A DNA stretch of 64,000 nucleotides from assembly GCF_014197915.1 (NCBI RefSeq), contig NZ_JACIGK010000002.1:180080-244079 (forward strand), read 5' to 3'. The stretch is from Roseospira visakhapatnamensis. Its GTDB lineage: Bacteria > Pseudomonadota > Alphaproteobacteria > Rhodospirillales > Rhodospirillaceae. Each line of letters begins with the position of its first letter. The stretch's first letter is position 1. Under the pieces are notes generated by a model. The model searched no databases, was not told the DNA's origin, and worked only from the letters and a program-made list of their open reading frames with translations. This document shows positions 14,641 to 24,569 of the stretch, piece by piece. A program made the translations under genes and the position numbers.

Positions 14641-16887
14641 ATGACTGGCAACACCCGGACGGGGGCGCGTGACGCGGCCTCGGGGCGATCGGCCTGGGGA
14701 CCTCTGGCGGCCCTTTGGTCGCCGCTGGTGCTGCTGCTGGTGATTCTGGTCACCGGCGCGTCTCCGGCGGTGGCGCAATTGCCCGAGTGGACCCCGCCGG
14801 GGTCCAGTGCCTGGGCCGAGACGCCCGAGGGCCGCGTCCGTCTGATCTCGGCCACAACGGCCCTCGGGGGCCGGGAAACCCTGCGCCTCGGCCTTCAGTT
14901 CGACATGGTGGACGACTGGAAGGTCTATTGGCGCGCGCCCGGGGATGCGGGTTATCCCCCCACCATCACCTGGGACGGCAGCCGGAACCTGGCCGACGCC
15001 ACCCTGCGCTGGCCGGCGCCGGAGCGCTTCTCGGTCCTGGGCATTCAGACCATCGGCTACCGGGATGGCGTGATCTACCCGCTGCGGGTCAGGCCGGAGG
15101 ATCCGGGCCAGTCCTTGAGGCTGGTGGCGCGGGTGGACTACCTGACCTGTGCCGACGTCTGTATTCCGCGCGCCGTGGACCTGACCATGGACCTGCCGGC
15201 CGGACCGGGCGGCGCCACGCCTTACGCGCACGACCTGAACCGGTTCGAGAGCGCCGTTCCCGGTGACGGGGCCGCCCAGGGCCTGACCCTGGAGGATGTG
15301 GCCGTGGTGGACGGCGGGGATGGCGCCGGTCCCGCCGACCTCGTCGTGCAGGTGGTGGTGCGGGCCGATCCGCCGCTGGTCGCGCCGGACCTGTTCGTGG
15401 AGGGGCCGGAGGGCGCGTGGTTCGATCCCCCCGGCGTCGCCCGGGACGCGGACGGCCGGGTGGTGTTGTGGAGCCGCGTCGGCGGGGTGCCGTCGCTGAC
15501 CGGGGGGCCGGTGACGGTCACCGTGGTCGACGGTGCGCGCGGCCTGGAGGCGTCGGCCGTGGTGGACGCGGTGACGGCGCCCCATCCGCTGGTGCGCGCG
15601 GCCGGCGATCGGGTGGCGCCGGCGACGGTGGCCCCTGACGACCCATCCTGGCTGACCATGCTTGGGCTGGCGCTGCTGGGCGGCCTGATCCTGAATCTCA
15701 TGCCCTGCGTGCTGCCGGTGCTGTCGCTCAAGGTGCTGGGGGTGATGGGGCACGGTGGCGCGTCCCCGGCGCGGGCCCGCACCAGTTTCGTGATGAGCGC
15801 CGCCGGGATCGTCGCGTCGTTCCTGGCCCTGGGCGGGGCGGCCATCGCCGTCAAGGCCGCCGGCCTGGCCGTCGGGTGGGGCATTCAGTTCCAGCAGCCG
15901 CTGTTCCTGGTGGTCATGGTGGTGCTGCTGAGCTTGTTCGCCGCCAACCTGTGGGGCCTGTTCGAGGTCGTGGTGCCCCAGGGCCTGACCGGCGCCGCCA
16001 GCCGTGGCGTGGACCGGGCCGGCGGGGACGACCCGGGTTCGGCCTGGGGCGCGTTCGCCACCGGGGCGTTCGCCACGCTGTTGGCCACGCCGTGCTCGGC
16101 ACCGTTCCTGGGGACGGCGGTGGGCTTCGCGCTGGCCCGGGGGGCGCTGGACATCCTGGCTATCTTCCTGGCCCTGGGCGTGGGCATGGCGTTGCCCTAC
16201 CTGCTGGTGGCGGCGCGCCCCGGACTGGCGACTCGGTTGCCGCGCCCCGGGCGCTGGATGCTGTGGCTGAAGGCGGGGCTCGGCGTGGCGCTGGCCGGCA
16301 CCGCCGTCTGGCTGCTGAGCGTGCTGGCGGCCCAGGTGGGCGCCGGCGCGGCGCTGGCCGTGGGGGGGCTGATGGCGCTGATGGTTGGCGCGCTGGCGCT
16401 CCCCCGGGGCCGCTGGCCGGCGGCGCTGGTGCCGGCCCTGGTGGCGCTGGCGCTGCCCGCGTGGGCCGGTCTGCTGCCGGGCGACGGACCCCGGGACGCC
16501 CTGCCAGCGACGCGCGACGGCGGCCTCGCATGGCGACCGCTGGAGCCGGCGGCCATCCCCGCGCTGCTGGCCGAGGGGCGCGTGGTGTTCGTGGACGTCA
16601 CCGCCGACTGGTGTGTCACCTGCATCGTCAACAAGCGCGCGGTGCTGGACCAGGAGCCGGTGGCCGGCCGGCTGGCGTCGGCGGAGGTGGTGTTGATGCG
16701 CGGGGACTGGACCCGGCCCGACGCGGCCATCGCCGCCTATCTGGCGGGGTTCGGTCGCTACGGGATCCCCTTCAACGCCGTCTACGGGGCGCGGGCGCCG
16801 GACGGCCTGGCGTTGCCAGAACTGCTGACCAGCGGCGTGGTGCTGGAGGCGCTGGACACGGCGGGTCTGCCGGCCGCCAGCCGCTGA
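14641..16887 (+). CDS. ScsB/DsbD-type thiol:disulfide interchange protein
   Basis: A 748-residue three-domain membrane reductase that carries electrons from cytoplasmic thioredoxin to periplasmic partners. Residues 25-46 form a signal/anchor. The periplasmic N-terminal domain has the pair YLTCADVCIP (CxxxC), as in copper-tolerance ScsB proteins rather than classical DsbD. The membrane domain has the paired Cys motifs NLMPCVLPVLSLK and ATPCSAPFLG and about eight helices. The C-terminal thioredoxin-like domain has the CxxC in DWCVTCIVN. The gene stands alone; no ScsC or ScsD is next to it. Substrates in the periplasm are unknown. The ATG at 14641 was chosen because the signal sequence follows it. 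Confidence 0.88.
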   Translation: MTGNTRTGARDAASGRSAWGPLAALWSPLVLLLVILVTGASPAVAQLPEWTPPGSSAWAETPEGRVRLISATTALGGRETLRLGLQFDMVDDWKVYWRAPGDAGYPPTITWDGSRNLADATLRWPAPERFSVLGIQTIGYRDGVIYPLRVRPEDPGQSLRLVARVDYLTCADVCIPRAVDLTMDLPAGPGGATPYAHDLNRFESAVPGDGAAQGLTLEDVAVVDGGDGAGPADLVVQVVVRADPPLVAPDLFVEGPEGAWFDPPGVARDADGRVVLWSRVGGVPSLTGGPVTVTVVDGARGLEASAVVDAVTAPHPLVRAAGDRVAPATVAPDDPSWLTMLGLALLGGLILNLMPCVLPVLSLKVLGVMGHGGASPARARTSFVMSAAGIVASFLALGGAAIAVKAAGLAVGWGIQFQQPLFLVVMVVLLSLFAANLWGLFEVVVPQGLTGAASRGVDRAGGDDPGSAWGAFATGAFATLLATPCSAPFLGTAVGFALARGALDILAIFLALGVGMALPYLLVAARPGLATRLPRPGRWMLWLKAGLGVALAGTAVWLLSVLAAQVGAGAALAVGGLMALMVGALALPRGRWPAALVPALVALALPAWAGLLPGDGPRDALPATRDGGLAWRPLEPAAIPALLAEGRVVFVDVTADWCVTCIVNKRAVLDQEPVAGRLASAEVVLMRGDWTRPDAAIAAYLAGFGRYGIPFNAVYGARAPDGLALPELLTSGVVLEALDTAGLPAASR

Positions 16888-16895
16888 GCGGCGCG

Positions 16896-17540
16896 TCACC
16901 CGGTGTGGGCCGCGCCCGCCGCGCGGGCGGCCTCCAGCGTGGGATACCCGTACAGCGCCGCCGCCAGACACGCCGGATACAATCCGTGTTCCTGGCCAAG
17001 CACACGCTCGGCCAGGCTGTCCGGGGTGTCATCGGGCAGGACCGGCACGCGCGCCTGCCCGATCAGCGGCCCGGCGTCCATGTCAGGGACCACGAAGTGG
17101 ACCGAACAGCCGTGCTCGCGCTCTCCGGCGGCCAGGGCGCGGGCGTGCGTGTGCAGGCCCTTGTAGGCCGGCAGCAGGGACGGATGGATGTTCAGCAGGC
17201 GGCCGGTCCAGGTGTTGACGAAGGTTGCCGTCAGCAGGCGCATGAACCCCGCCAGGCAGATCCACTCCGCCCCGGCCCGGACCAGGCGGGCGTTCAGGGC
17301 GGCTTCGAAGGCCGGACGGCCGGAAAAGGCCCGATGGTCGATGACCGCCGTGGGCAAGCCCTGCTCGGCGGCCCAGGCCAGCCCGGGAGCGGCGGGATCG
17401 TTGCTCAGCACCAGGCACACGCGGGCCGGATACGTGGCGTCATCGCAGGCGTCGACCAGGGCGCGCATGTTGCTGCCGCGCCCCGAGATGAGGACGGCGA
17501 TGGGGGTCTTGCGCGGTGGATGGGTGGGCGACTCGGTCAT
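16896..17540 (-). CDS. purN: Phosphoribosylglycinamide formyltransferase PurN
   Basis: This 214-residue cytoplasmic enzyme uses 10-formyl-tetrahydrofolate to formylate GAR in step three of purine synthesis. The N-terminal phosphate loop is [11 protein letters not shown], the catalytic Asn/His region is [22 protein letters not shown], and the catalytic Asp lies in [15 protein letters not shown]. The ATG at 17540 overlaps the end of purM by 4 bases (translational coupling); the frame continues upstream inside purM but that part is a shadow. Confidence 0.96.
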   Translation of the reverse strand: MTESPTHPPRKTPIAVLISGRGSNMRALVDACDDATYPARVCLVLSNDPAAPGLAWAAEQGLPTAVIDHRAFSGRPAFEAALNARLVRAGAEWICLAGFMRLLTATFVNTWTGRLLNIHPSLLPAYKGLHTHARALAAGEREHGCSVHFVVPDMDAGPLIGQARVPVLPDDTPDSLAERVLGQEHGLYPACLAAALYGYPTLEAARAAGAAHTG

Positions 17541-18631
17541 GCCCAGGCCTCGTCCAGGCCATCCAGGATGACCGCCGGGCCGCCGTCGCGCGCCGTCACC
17601 CGGCCGATGGGGCGGGTCTCCACCCCGTGCTGGATCAGCAGCGCGACGGTCTCGTCCGCGCGGTCCGGATCCACCGCCGCCACCATGCCGACGCCGCAAT
17701 TGAAGGTGCGGGCCATCTCGGCGGGCGCGATGCCGCCGGCCTGATGCAGCCAGCGGAATACCGGGGGTGGGGGCAGGGCGGTCATGTCCAGGCGGGCGGC
17801 CAGTCCGTCGGGTAGCACGCGCGGAATGTTCTCGACAAACCCGCCGCCGGTGATGTGGGCCAGCGCGTGCACGGCGCCGCCGCGCACCGCCGCCAGGCAG
17901 GGCCGCACGTAGATGCGGGTGGGCGCCAGCAGCGCCTCGCCCAGGGTGGCGGCATCGGTCTCGAAGGGGGCGGGGGCCTCCCAGGACAGCCCCAGGTCGG
18001 CCACCACCCGGCGCACCAGCGAGAAGCCGTTGGCGTGCGGTCCGCTGGAGGCCAGCCCCAGCAGCACGTCGCCCTCGGTCACCCGAGCCCCGGTCAGCAG
18101 CGCGTCGCGCTCCACCGCGCCGAGGGCGAAGCCGGCCAGGTCATAGTCGCCGGCCTGGTACATCCCGGGCATTTCCGCCGTCTCGCCGCCGACCAGCGCG
18201 CATCCGGCCTGACGGCAGCCCTCGGCGATGCCCGCGACGACCGCCGTCGCGGTCTCGACATCCAGCCGCGCCGTGGCGTAATAGTCGAGGAATACCAGCG
18301 GCTCGGCGCCCTGGACCACCAGGTCGTTGACGCACATGGCCACCAGATCGACGCCAACGCCTTGATGGCGCCCGGTTTCGATGGCAAGCCGAAGCTTGGT
18401 GCCCACGCCGTCGGTGGCGGCGATCAGCAGGGGATCGCGGAACCCGGCGCGGGCCAGATCGAACACCGCGCCGAAGCCTCCAAGGGCGGCGTCGGCGCCC
18501 GGGCGGGTGGTGGAGCGGGCCAGCGGCGCGATGGCGCGCACCAGGGCCTCGCCGGCGTCGATGTCGACGCCGGCGGCCTTGTAGGTCAGGCCTCCCGGAT
18601 CGGGGGCCTCTGTTGGGGAAGGAGCGGAAAT
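17537..18631 (-). CDS. purM: Phosphoribosylformylglycinamidine cyclo-ligase PurM with apparent ATT start
   Basis: This is the AIR synthetase that closes the imidazole ring in purine synthesis. The family N-terminus ([18 protein letters not shown]) is complete, and the core motifs [38 protein letters not shown] and HITGGGF are present. The frame has no ATG, GTG or TTG between 18874 and the conserved start region. An ATT at 18631 is preceded by GCGAGG at five bases and gives a 364-residue protein of normal length. A GTG at 18874 would add 81 odd residues and lies upstream of a good promoter. The start is therefore uncertain; the ATT is my best choice. It is cotranscribed with purN. Confidence 0.9.
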   Translation of the reverse strand: MSAPSPTEAPDPGGLTYKAAGVDIDAGEALVRAIAPLARSTTRPGADAALGGFGAVFDLARAGFRDPLLIAATDGVGTKLRLAIETGRHQGVGVDLVAMCVNDLVVQGAEPLVFLDYYATARLDVETATAVVAGIAEGCRQAGCALVGGETAEMPGMYQAGDYDLAGFALGAVERDALLTGARVTEGDVLLGLASSGPHANGFSLVRRVVADLGLSWEAPAPFETDAATLGEALLAPTRIYVRPCLAAVRGGAVHALAHITGGGFVENIPRVLPDGLAARLDMTALPPPPVFRWLHQAGGIAPAEMARTFNCGVGMVAAVDPDRADETVALLIQHGVETRPIGRVTARDGGPAVILDGLDEAWA

Positions 18632-18707
18632 GGCGGCCTCGCGGAAGCTGGCGGTGTGGCGGGCACGGACTGGGGCGGGCGACCGGGAGACACGGTCCGT
18701 GGGGCGG

Positions 18708-18735
18708 ACAATAGCGCACCGCGCCGGCGTTGCAA
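18708..18735 (-). promoter_or_regulatory. Candidate sigma-70-type promoter of purM-purN
   Basis: On the minus strand, TTGCAA (18735-18730) and TATTGT (18713-18708) are separated by 16 bases, placing transcription start near 18701 and a leader of about 70 bases before the proposed ATT start. It overlaps the 5' region of the divergent DUF2066 gene. If real, this promoter excludes the distant GTG at 18874 as the start of purM. Confidence 0.5.
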
Positions 18736-18749
18736 ACGGGCCGCGGGCG

Positions 18750-20096
18750 ATGGTTCTCGCGGCTCTGTGCGTCGCGCTGGTGGTGGCGGGCGATCCGCGC
18801 GCCGCCGTGTCCGTCGGATCCTGGGCCGGCGTCCGTCCGGCGCTCGCCCAGACAGCGAGCGAGACGGGAGACACCTACACGGCGCGCGGCGTGCCCATCG
18901 CCGCCGAGGCCGACAGCGCCGCCACCGCCCGCGATCAGGCCATCGCCAAGGGGCAGGTGGACGCCCTGCGCGTGGTGCTGGAGCGCATCGCCGATCCAAC
19001 TCAGCGCGCCCGTCTTCCCCCCTTGTCCCGGGACCAGGTGCTGCCCCTGGTGGACACCTACAGCCTGGCCGGCGAGCGCACCACCGATACCAGCTACAAG
19101 GCGCGCCTGACGGTGCGCTTCGACGGTCCGGCCGTGCGCCGCCTGCTGGACGGGCATGGCATCGGCCATGCCGCCGAGGCGTCGCGGCCGGTGCTGGTGG
19201 TGCCGGTCTATCAGGCGGGTCCCGACCGGCCGGCGGTGCTGTGGGACGACACCAATCCCTGGCTGCTGGCCTGGCGCCGTCAGGACGGCGGATCGGTGTT
19301 GATACCCGTGGAGGTGCCCACCGGCGACCTGGCGGACGTCACCACTCTGTCTCCCGAACAGGCGCTGGCGCCCGATGGCGCCGCGCTGGCCGCCCTGCTG
19401 GAGCGCTATGGCCGCGACACCGTTCTGCTGGCCCATGGCGTCCGCCGGGGCCCCGATACCCTGGAGGTGAGCTTGCACTATGGCTCGCCCCGGGCCATGG
19501 CGCGGACCGGCGGCCAGACGGTCAGCCGTCAGGCGGGAGAGGACGATGGTGCCTTCCTGGCACGCGCCGCCGCCGACGTGGCCCGGCGCCTGGAGACCGA
19601 CTGGCGGGACGCCAATCTGGTGCGGGCCGGATCGACGCGTGAGGTCACGGCGCTGGTCAGTCTCGGCAGCTTCCAGGACTGGGTGGCCATTCGCCGCGAA
19701 CTGGAGCGTGCCCCGCTGGTCCGGCATATGACGGTTCAGGCCATGACTCGGGACATGGCGCAACTGATCCTGTCGGTGCAGGGGGACGCCGCGCGGGTGC
19801 GCGACGCCCTGGCGCGCCAGGGCCTCAGCCTGACCGAGCAAGGTGGGTACTGGCTGATTGGCCGGGCCGGATCCGGGGTCGGGGCCGCCTATGGCGCCGG
19901 AAGCGGGACCCCGCTTGGGGCCGGGGCGACCGGCGGTCCCGTCACGGGGTATGGCGCTCCCACGGGATATGGCGCTCCCGCGACGCCGGCGTCGCCGGGG
20001 GGGACTCCCTCTGGCGCGTCCGCGTGGCCGTCCCGGACCGGGACCACGACCGGCTATGGGACCGGGGCCGGCGCCTGGCCTCCGGCGCGCCCTTGA
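18750..20096 (+). CDS. DUF2066 exported protein
   Basis: A 448-residue protein with an N-terminal signal ([14 protein letters not shown]..., cleavage near PALAQ). The body matches the DUF2066 type: an early segment [23 protein letters not shown] followed by [22 protein letters not shown] and [11 protein letters not shown]. The last 70 residues are a Gly/Pro/Tyr-rich tail with GYGAP repeats, likely disordered. Function is unknown; the family is found beside hdaA and pgsA-like genes in alphaproteobacteria. The ATG at 18750 is preferred to 18630 because it begins the signal peptide and leaves room for the purM promoter. Its stop overlaps the next start (TGATG). Confidence 0.8.
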   Translation: MVLAALCVALVVAGDPRAAVSVGSWAGVRPALAQTASETGDTYTARGVPIAAEADSAATARDQAIAKGQVDALRVVLERIADPTQRARLPPLSRDQVLPLVDTYSLAGERTTDTSYKARLTVRFDGPAVRRLLDGHGIGHAAEASRPVLVVPVYQAGPDRPAVLWDDTNPWLLAWRRQDGGSVLIPVEVPTGDLADVTTLSPEQALAPDGAALAALLERYGRDTVLLAHGVRRGPDTLEVSLHYGSPRAMARTGGQTVSRQAGEDDGAFLARAAADVARRLETDWRDANLVRAGSTREVTALVSLGSFQDWVAIRRELERAPLVRHMTVQAMTRDMAQLILSVQGDAARVRDALARQGLSLTEQGGYWLIGRAGSGVGAAYGAGSGTPLGAGATGGPVTGYGAPTGYGAPATPASPGGTPSGASAWPSRTGTTTGYGTGAGAWPPARP

Positions 20097-20683
20097 TGCT
20101 GGCCTGGCTGCCCAACGCGGTCACCACGGCCCGCCTGATCCTGGTGGGGCCGATGGTGGGCTGCATCCTGGCGGGCTGGAGCGGCGTCGCCCTGGTGGTG
20201 CTGATGGTCGCCGCGCTGAGCGATGCCCTGGACGGCTGGCTGGCGCGGCGGCTGCGGCTGGAAACGCCGCTGGGCGCGCTGCTGGATCCGCTGGCCGATA
20301 AGGTCCTGTTGTCGGGGGCGGCGGTGACACTGGGATGGGTGGGCCTGCTGCCGATCTGGCTGGTGGTGCTCATGGTCGGGCGCGACGTGGCGATCCTGGC
20401 CGGGGCGCTGGCCTTCCGGATGAGCGGGCGGGCCTTCGTACCGGCGCCCTCACGGGTGTCGCGTCTGAACACCCTGGTCCAGGTGGTTCTCGTGGCCCTG
20501 GTGCTGAGCCTGAATGCCGTGACCGGAGACTTGCCGGCCGAGGCCCTGTCCATGGGCGCCTGGATCGAGTCGGCGCTGATCGGCGCGGTGGTGGTGACCG
20601 TGGTCGGGTCGGCGCTGACCTACGCGGAGCGCGGATGGCGATGGTGGCGGGCCGGGGCGCCGCCCACGGAGGGCACGCCATGA
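20096..20683 (+). CDS. CDP-alcohol phosphatidyltransferase family protein
   Basis: A 195-residue membrane enzyme that transfers a phosphatidyl group from CDP-diacylglycerol to an alcohol. The full family motif is present as DGWLARRLRLETPLGALLDPLADK (D-G-x2-A-R-x8-G-x3-D-x3-D) near residues 45-68, and there are about five to six membrane helices. The likely product is phosphatidylglycerophosphate (PgsA-like), but cardiolipin-synthase-type members look alike. ATG at 20096 overlaps the stop of the DUF2066 gene, and its stop overlaps the hdaA start (ATGA), so the three genes are tightly coupled. Confidence 0.85.
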   Translation: MLAWLPNAVTTARLILVGPMVGCILAGWSGVALVVLMVAALSDALDGWLARRLRLETPLGALLDPLADKVLLSGAAVTLGWVGLLPIWLVVLMVGRDVAILAGALAFRMSGRAFVPAPSRVSRLNTLVQVVLVALVLSLNAVTGDLPAEALSMGAWIESALIGAVVVTVVGSALTYAERGWRWWRAGAPPTEGTP

Positions 20684-21543
20684 GCGAGGAGGTCGAGCCT
20701 CGGAACGGCGATGTGCCGGCTGGTGCGCCGTTGCCCGAGGAGGGGAGCCCGGCGCGACCGGCACCCCAGCCCGGCCCGCAGATGGTGTTCGACTTCCCCG
20801 CGCGGCCGGCGCTGGGGCGCGCCGACTTCCTGGTGGCGCCGTGCAACGCGACGGCGGTGGCCTGGGTGGATCGTTGGCCCGACTGGCCGGGACCGACCCT
20901 GGCGCTGGTCGGGCCGGCGGCGTGCGGCAAGACCCATCTGGCGCACGTGCTGGCGGCCCGCGCGGGCGCCCTGATCGTGGGGCGGCCGACGGTCGAGGCC
21001 CTGCATCCGGCGGCGACGCTGGACCGGGCGGCGACCCTGGTCGTGGAGCACGCCGCCGATGGCCCGCCGCTGGAGGCGGACACCGAGGTCGCCTTGCTGC
21101 ATCTGATGAACATGACCCGCGAGCGGGGCGCCAGCCTGATGCTCACCGCGCGCGTGCCGCCGGCGCGCTGGCCGGTGACGCTGCCCGATCTGCGCTCGCG
21201 CCTGGTGGCTCTGCCGGTGGCCCAGATCACCCCGCCCGACGAGACCCTGCTGGAGATGGTGCTGGTCAAGCTGTTCGCCGACCGTCAGGTCATCGTGGCG
21301 CCGGCGGTGGTGCGGCTGCTGGCCTGTCGCATGGAGCGCTCGTTCGCGGCGGCGCGGGCGCTGGTGGCGCGGCTGGACGCGGTGGCCTGGGGACGGGGGC
21401 GGGCGATCACCGTGGCGCTGGCCCGCGAGGTGCTGGAGGCCGCCGCCGGATCCCGGGATGGCGGCGCTGGCGCGGGCCAGGACCAGGACCAGGACCAGGA
21501 CGGTGACGGCCTCAGGGGGAGCGCAGATCGGCCGGGCGGGTGA
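20680..21543 (+). CDS. hdaA: DnaA regulatory inactivator HdaA
   Basis: A 287-residue AAA+ protein related to DnaA domain III. With the sliding clamp it promotes DnaA-ATP hydrolysis after replication starts. An N-terminal QMVFDFP resembles a clamp-binding motif at residues 37-43. Walker A is GPAACGKTHL; the Walker B region is degenerate (ATLVVEHAADG), as is common for Hda proteins, and the box VII-like arginine is in the SFAAARALVARLD region. The C-terminal tail carries four copies of a 6-bp CAGGAC-type repeat giving alternating Gln-Asp, which is acidic and probably disordered. The gene overlaps sixA on the other strand by 32 bases. Confidence 0.88.
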   Translation: MSEEVEPRNGDVPAGAPLPEEGSPARPAPQPGPQMVFDFPARPALGRADFLVAPCNATAVAWVDRWPDWPGPTLALVGPAACGKTHLAHVLAARAGALIVGRPTVEALHPAATLDRAATLVVEHAADGPPLEADTEVALLHLMNMTRERGASLMLTARVPPARWPVTLPDLRSRLVALPVAQITPPDETLLEMVLVKLFADRQVIVAPAVVRLLACRMERSFAAARALVARLDAVAWGRGRAITVALAREVLEAAAGSRDGGAGAGQDQDQDQDGDGLRGSADRPGG

Positions 21544-22042
21544 AGCGCCGCAGGTGGGCGTCGCCCCGCGCCAGCGTCTCCCCCAGGGCGGCCCAGGTGG
21601 CGATCGGGAGGTCCAGGTCCGCCAGGGTGGCGGTGGGAAACTTCCGTCGCAGGCGGGTCATGGCCGGGCCGCTGTCCGCCGCCGCCAGGTCTTGCGCCAG
21701 CACCTCCAGCGACGGGTTGTGGCCGATGACCAGCACGGCGGTGGCCGCGTCGTCCAGGCGCTCCAGGTGCTGGCGGAGATGCACGGCTTCGAGGGTGTAG
21801 AGAACCGGCTCAAGGCGTACCGGGGTGTCCCCTAGGGCGTGGCGCACCAGCGCCAGCGTTTCCTGGGCGCGCGTGGCGGTGGAGCACAGCACCAGATCGG
21901 GGCGCGGCGACAGGGCGGCGACGACGGTCGCGATGGCGGCGCCCGCCCTCTCCCCGCGACGGGCGAGTGGCCGGTCGTGATCCGGAATGTTGGGGTTTTC
22001 CCAACTGGATTTGGCGTGCCGCAGAAGGTACAGGTATTTCAA
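21512..22042 (-). CDS. sixA: SixA-type phosphohistidine phosphatase
   Basis: A 176-residue histidine phosphatase. The catalytic signature LLRHAKSSW (RH-A-K/x) is at residues 6-14, and the second catalytic His lies in [10 protein letters not shown]. Members of this branch remove phosphate from phosphohistidine in phosphotransfer proteins. No ATG is available near the conserved N-terminus; a TTG at 22042 gives the family-typical start ([14 protein letters not shown]) with a GGAG site ten bases upstream. The gene is convergent with hdaA, overlapping its last 32 bases, and divergent from ppk. Confidence 0.85.
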   Translation of the reverse strand: MKYLYLLRHAKSSWENPNIPDHDRPLARRGERAGAAIATVVAALSPRPDLVLCSTATRAQETLALVRHALGDTPVRLEPVLYTLEAVHLRQHLERLDDAATAVLVIGHNPSLEVLAQDLAAADSGPAMTRLRRKFPTATLADLDLPIATWAALGETLARGDAHLRRFTRPADLRSP

Positions 22043-22294
22043 GGAGGGCGATCTCCGGGCCGTCGGAACGGGGCGGGGGCCTCCGGCGGCGACACCGGAC
22101 GGAGCCTGGGAACCAGGGTCCCCCGGCTCGCCTGGGGAGCGTGCGGGCACGCGCCAGCCAAATCGTCATTTGACCCCGGACCCTGGCGGGAGCTGAATCG
22201 AGCGCCGAGTCGCCGGGTGTGTCGCGGACGTGCCGGCCCCCTTACCGGTCGTCAGCCTGCGCTCCCAGCACCACGGACGTCAACGGAGACGACG

Positions 22295-24517
22295 ATGACA
22301 AGCCCCAATGACGCGATCCCCGCGACCCCGTCCGCGACCACGGAGACGTTGGAAGAGGTGTCCGCCGGGGCGGCCGCCCTGGGCATCGACATGACCTCGC
22401 CCGAACGGTTCCTGAACCGGGAACTGTCGTGGCTGGATTTCAATTTCCGTGTGCTGGACGAGGCCCGCAACGCCCGTCACCCACTGATGGAGAGGATCCG
22501 CTTTCTCTCCATATCCGGTTCCAACCTGGACGAGTTCTACATGGTGCGCGTGGCCGGCCTGAAGGGGCAGGTGACCGCCGGCGTCAACAAGACCAGTCAG
22601 GATGGCCGCACGCCCGCCCGGCAACTGGCCGAGATCAACCGAACCGCCCGTGATCTGCTGGAGGAACAGCAGGACATCTGGGCGGAGCTGCATGCCGACC
22701 TGCGCGCCGTGGGGGTGTCGGTGGTCGGCGTGCACGAACTGACCGACGAGGACCGGACCTGGCTGGAGCGCCACTTCATCGAGCAGGTGTTCCCCATCCT
22801 CACCCCCCTGGCCATCGATCCGGCGCATCCGTTCCCGTTCATCCCCAACCTGGGCCACGCCCTGGTGCTGCAACTGGCGGGGGGCGGGCCGGTCGGCCGG
22901 GAGAGCCTGCGCGCCCTGGTGCCGCTGCCGGGGCAGGTGGACCGCCTGACGCGCCTACCGGGGCCGGACCATCGCTTCGTGTTGCTGGAGGACATGGTCA
23001 CCCTGTTCCTGGACCGCCTGTTCCCGGGCTTCCAGGTGGACCAGTCGGGGCATTTCCGGGTCATCCGGGATTCGGAGATGGAAATCGACGAAGAGGCCGA
23101 GGACCTGGTGCGAAGCTTCGAATCGGCGCTGAAGCGGCGCCGGCGCGGCGTCTGCATCCGCCTGACGCTCAACGCCGACATGCCCGAGACGTTGGTTCGG
23201 TTGATCTGCGAGGAAATGCAGGTGGCCGAGGAAGACCTGTTCCGCATGAACGGGCCGATCGGCATGGCCGACCTCAAGCAGTTGATCTCCGACGATCGGC
23301 CGGACCTGCAGTTCGTGCCGTTCGCGGCGCGGTTCCCGGAGCGCATCCGCGACTTCGGCGGCGACTGCATGGCGGCCATCCGCCAGAAGGACATCGTGGT
23401 CCATCATCCCTACGAGTCCTTCGATGTGGTGGTGCAGTTCCTGCGCCAGGCCGCGCGGGATCCGCAGGTGGTGTCCATCAAGCAGACCCTGTACCGGACC
23501 TCCAACAACTCGCCCATCGTCGCCGCCCTGGTGGAGGCCGCCGAAAGCGGCAAGAGCGTCACCGCCATGGTGGAGTTGAAGGCCCGTTTCGACGAGGAGG
23601 CCAACATCCGTTGGGCGCGGGACCTGGAGCGGGCCGGCGCCAATGTCGTGTATGGCTTCATGGACCTGAAGACCCACGCCAAGATTTCCCTGGTGACCCG
23701 TCGGGAAGGGGGGCAGTTGCGCAGCTACGTGCACTACGGCACCGGCAACTACCATCCGATCACCGCCAAGATTTACACCGACCTGTCGTTCTTTACCGCC
23801 GATTCGGGCCTGTGCCGCGACGCGGTCACCGCGTTCAACTACATGACGGGCTATGCCAAGCCGCATGGCCTGGAAAAGCTGTATCTCGCGCCGCTGACCC
23901 TGAAGGCCCGGATCATCGACCTGATCGAGTCCGAGATCGCCCACGTGCGGGCCGGCCGTCCGGGCGCCATCTGGGCGAAGATGAACAGCCTGGTGAGTGG
24001 CGACGTCATTGACGCGCTGTACCGGGCCTCCCAGGCCGGTGTCCAGATCGACCTCGTGATCCGGGGCATCTGTTGCCTGCGCCCCGGCGTGCCCGGCCTG
24101 TCCGACAACATCCGCGTCAAGAGCATCGTCGGCCGCTTCCTGGAGCACTCGCGCATCGCCTGCTTCGGCAACGGCGCCGAGTTGCCGTCGGCCCGGGCGC
24201 TCATCTACATCTCCTCGGCCGACTGGATGCCGCGCAACCTGGACTCGCGGGTCGAGACCCTGGTGCCGATCGAGAACGAGACCGTGCGCACCCAGGTCGT
24301 CAACCAGATCATGGTGGCCAACCTGAACGACGAGCAGCAGACATGGTATTTGACCGCGGACGGCCGGTTCAATCGCGTGGACTCGTCCGAGGAGGCTTTC
24401 AACGCGCACCGTTACTTCATGGACAACCCCAGCTTGTCCGGACGAGGCAAGTCCCTGGGAAAGGCCAGCACGGACGTGGCGCATCTGGTTCTAAAGCGGC
24501 GCCCGGTGGTGTCGTGA
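22295..24517 (+). CDS. ppk: Polyphosphate kinase Ppk1
   Basis: A 740-residue kinase that makes polyphosphate from ATP. The N domain begins [21 protein letters not shown] and continues [20 protein letters not shown]. The catalytic C domains hold [21 protein letters not shown], and [11 protein letters not shown] with the His that carries the phosphate intermediate, then TDLSFFTAD. The length is normal. The ATG at 22295 follows CGGAGACG; the frame extends upstream to 21839 but that part overlaps sixA and is not protein-like. It is followed by ppx/gppA after 52 bases, a pairing common in proteobacteria. Confidence 0.96.
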   Translation: MTSPNDAIPATPSATTETLEEVSAGAAALGIDMTSPERFLNRELSWLDFNFRVLDEARNARHPLMERIRFLSISGSNLDEFYMVRVAGLKGQVTAGVNKTSQDGRTPARQLAEINRTARDLLEEQQDIWAELHADLRAVGVSVVGVHELTDEDRTWLERHFIEQVFPILTPLAIDPAHPFPFIPNLGHALVLQLAGGGPVGRESLRALVPLPGQVDRLTRLPGPDHRFVLLEDMVTLFLDRLFPGFQVDQSGHFRVIRDSEMEIDEEAEDLVRSFESALKRRRRGVCIRLTLNADMPETLVRLICEEMQVAEEDLFRMNGPIGMADLKQLISDDRPDLQFVPFAARFPERIRDFGGDCMAAIRQKDIVVHHPYESFDVVVQFLRQAARDPQVVSIKQTLYRTSNNSPIVAALVEAAESGKSVTAMVELKARFDEEANIRWARDLERAGANVVYGFMDLKTHAKISLVTRREGGQLRSYVHYGTGNYHPITAKIYTDLSFFTADSGLCRDAVTAFNYMTGYAKPHGLEKLYLAPLTLKARIIDLIESEIAHVRAGRPGAIWAKMNSLVSGDVIDALYRASQAGVQIDLVIRGICCLRPGVPGLSDNIRVKSIVGRFLEHSRIACFGNGAELPSARALIYISSADWMPRNLDSRVETLVPIENETVRTQVVNQIMVANLNDEQQTWYLTADGRFNRVDSSEEAFNAHRYFMDNPSLSGRGKSLGKASTDVAHLVLKRRPVVS

Positions 24518-24569
24518 GCGGCGCGTGCGCGCGCGGCATCCGCCGGGCCGGAGGTCGGTGAGGATACAT

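Noticed and set aside
14581..16971. A 796-codon open frame on the minus strand opposite the DsbD-like gene
   Set aside because: It mirrors the coding frame of a well-supported gene; its product is rich in Arg, Gln, His and Gly with no domain, as expected for an antisense frame in high-GC DNA.
18630..18749. An upstream ATG for the DUF2066 gene at 18630
   Set aside because: The extra 40 residues are charged, precede the signal peptide and overlap the purM promoter region; 18750 fits an exported protein.
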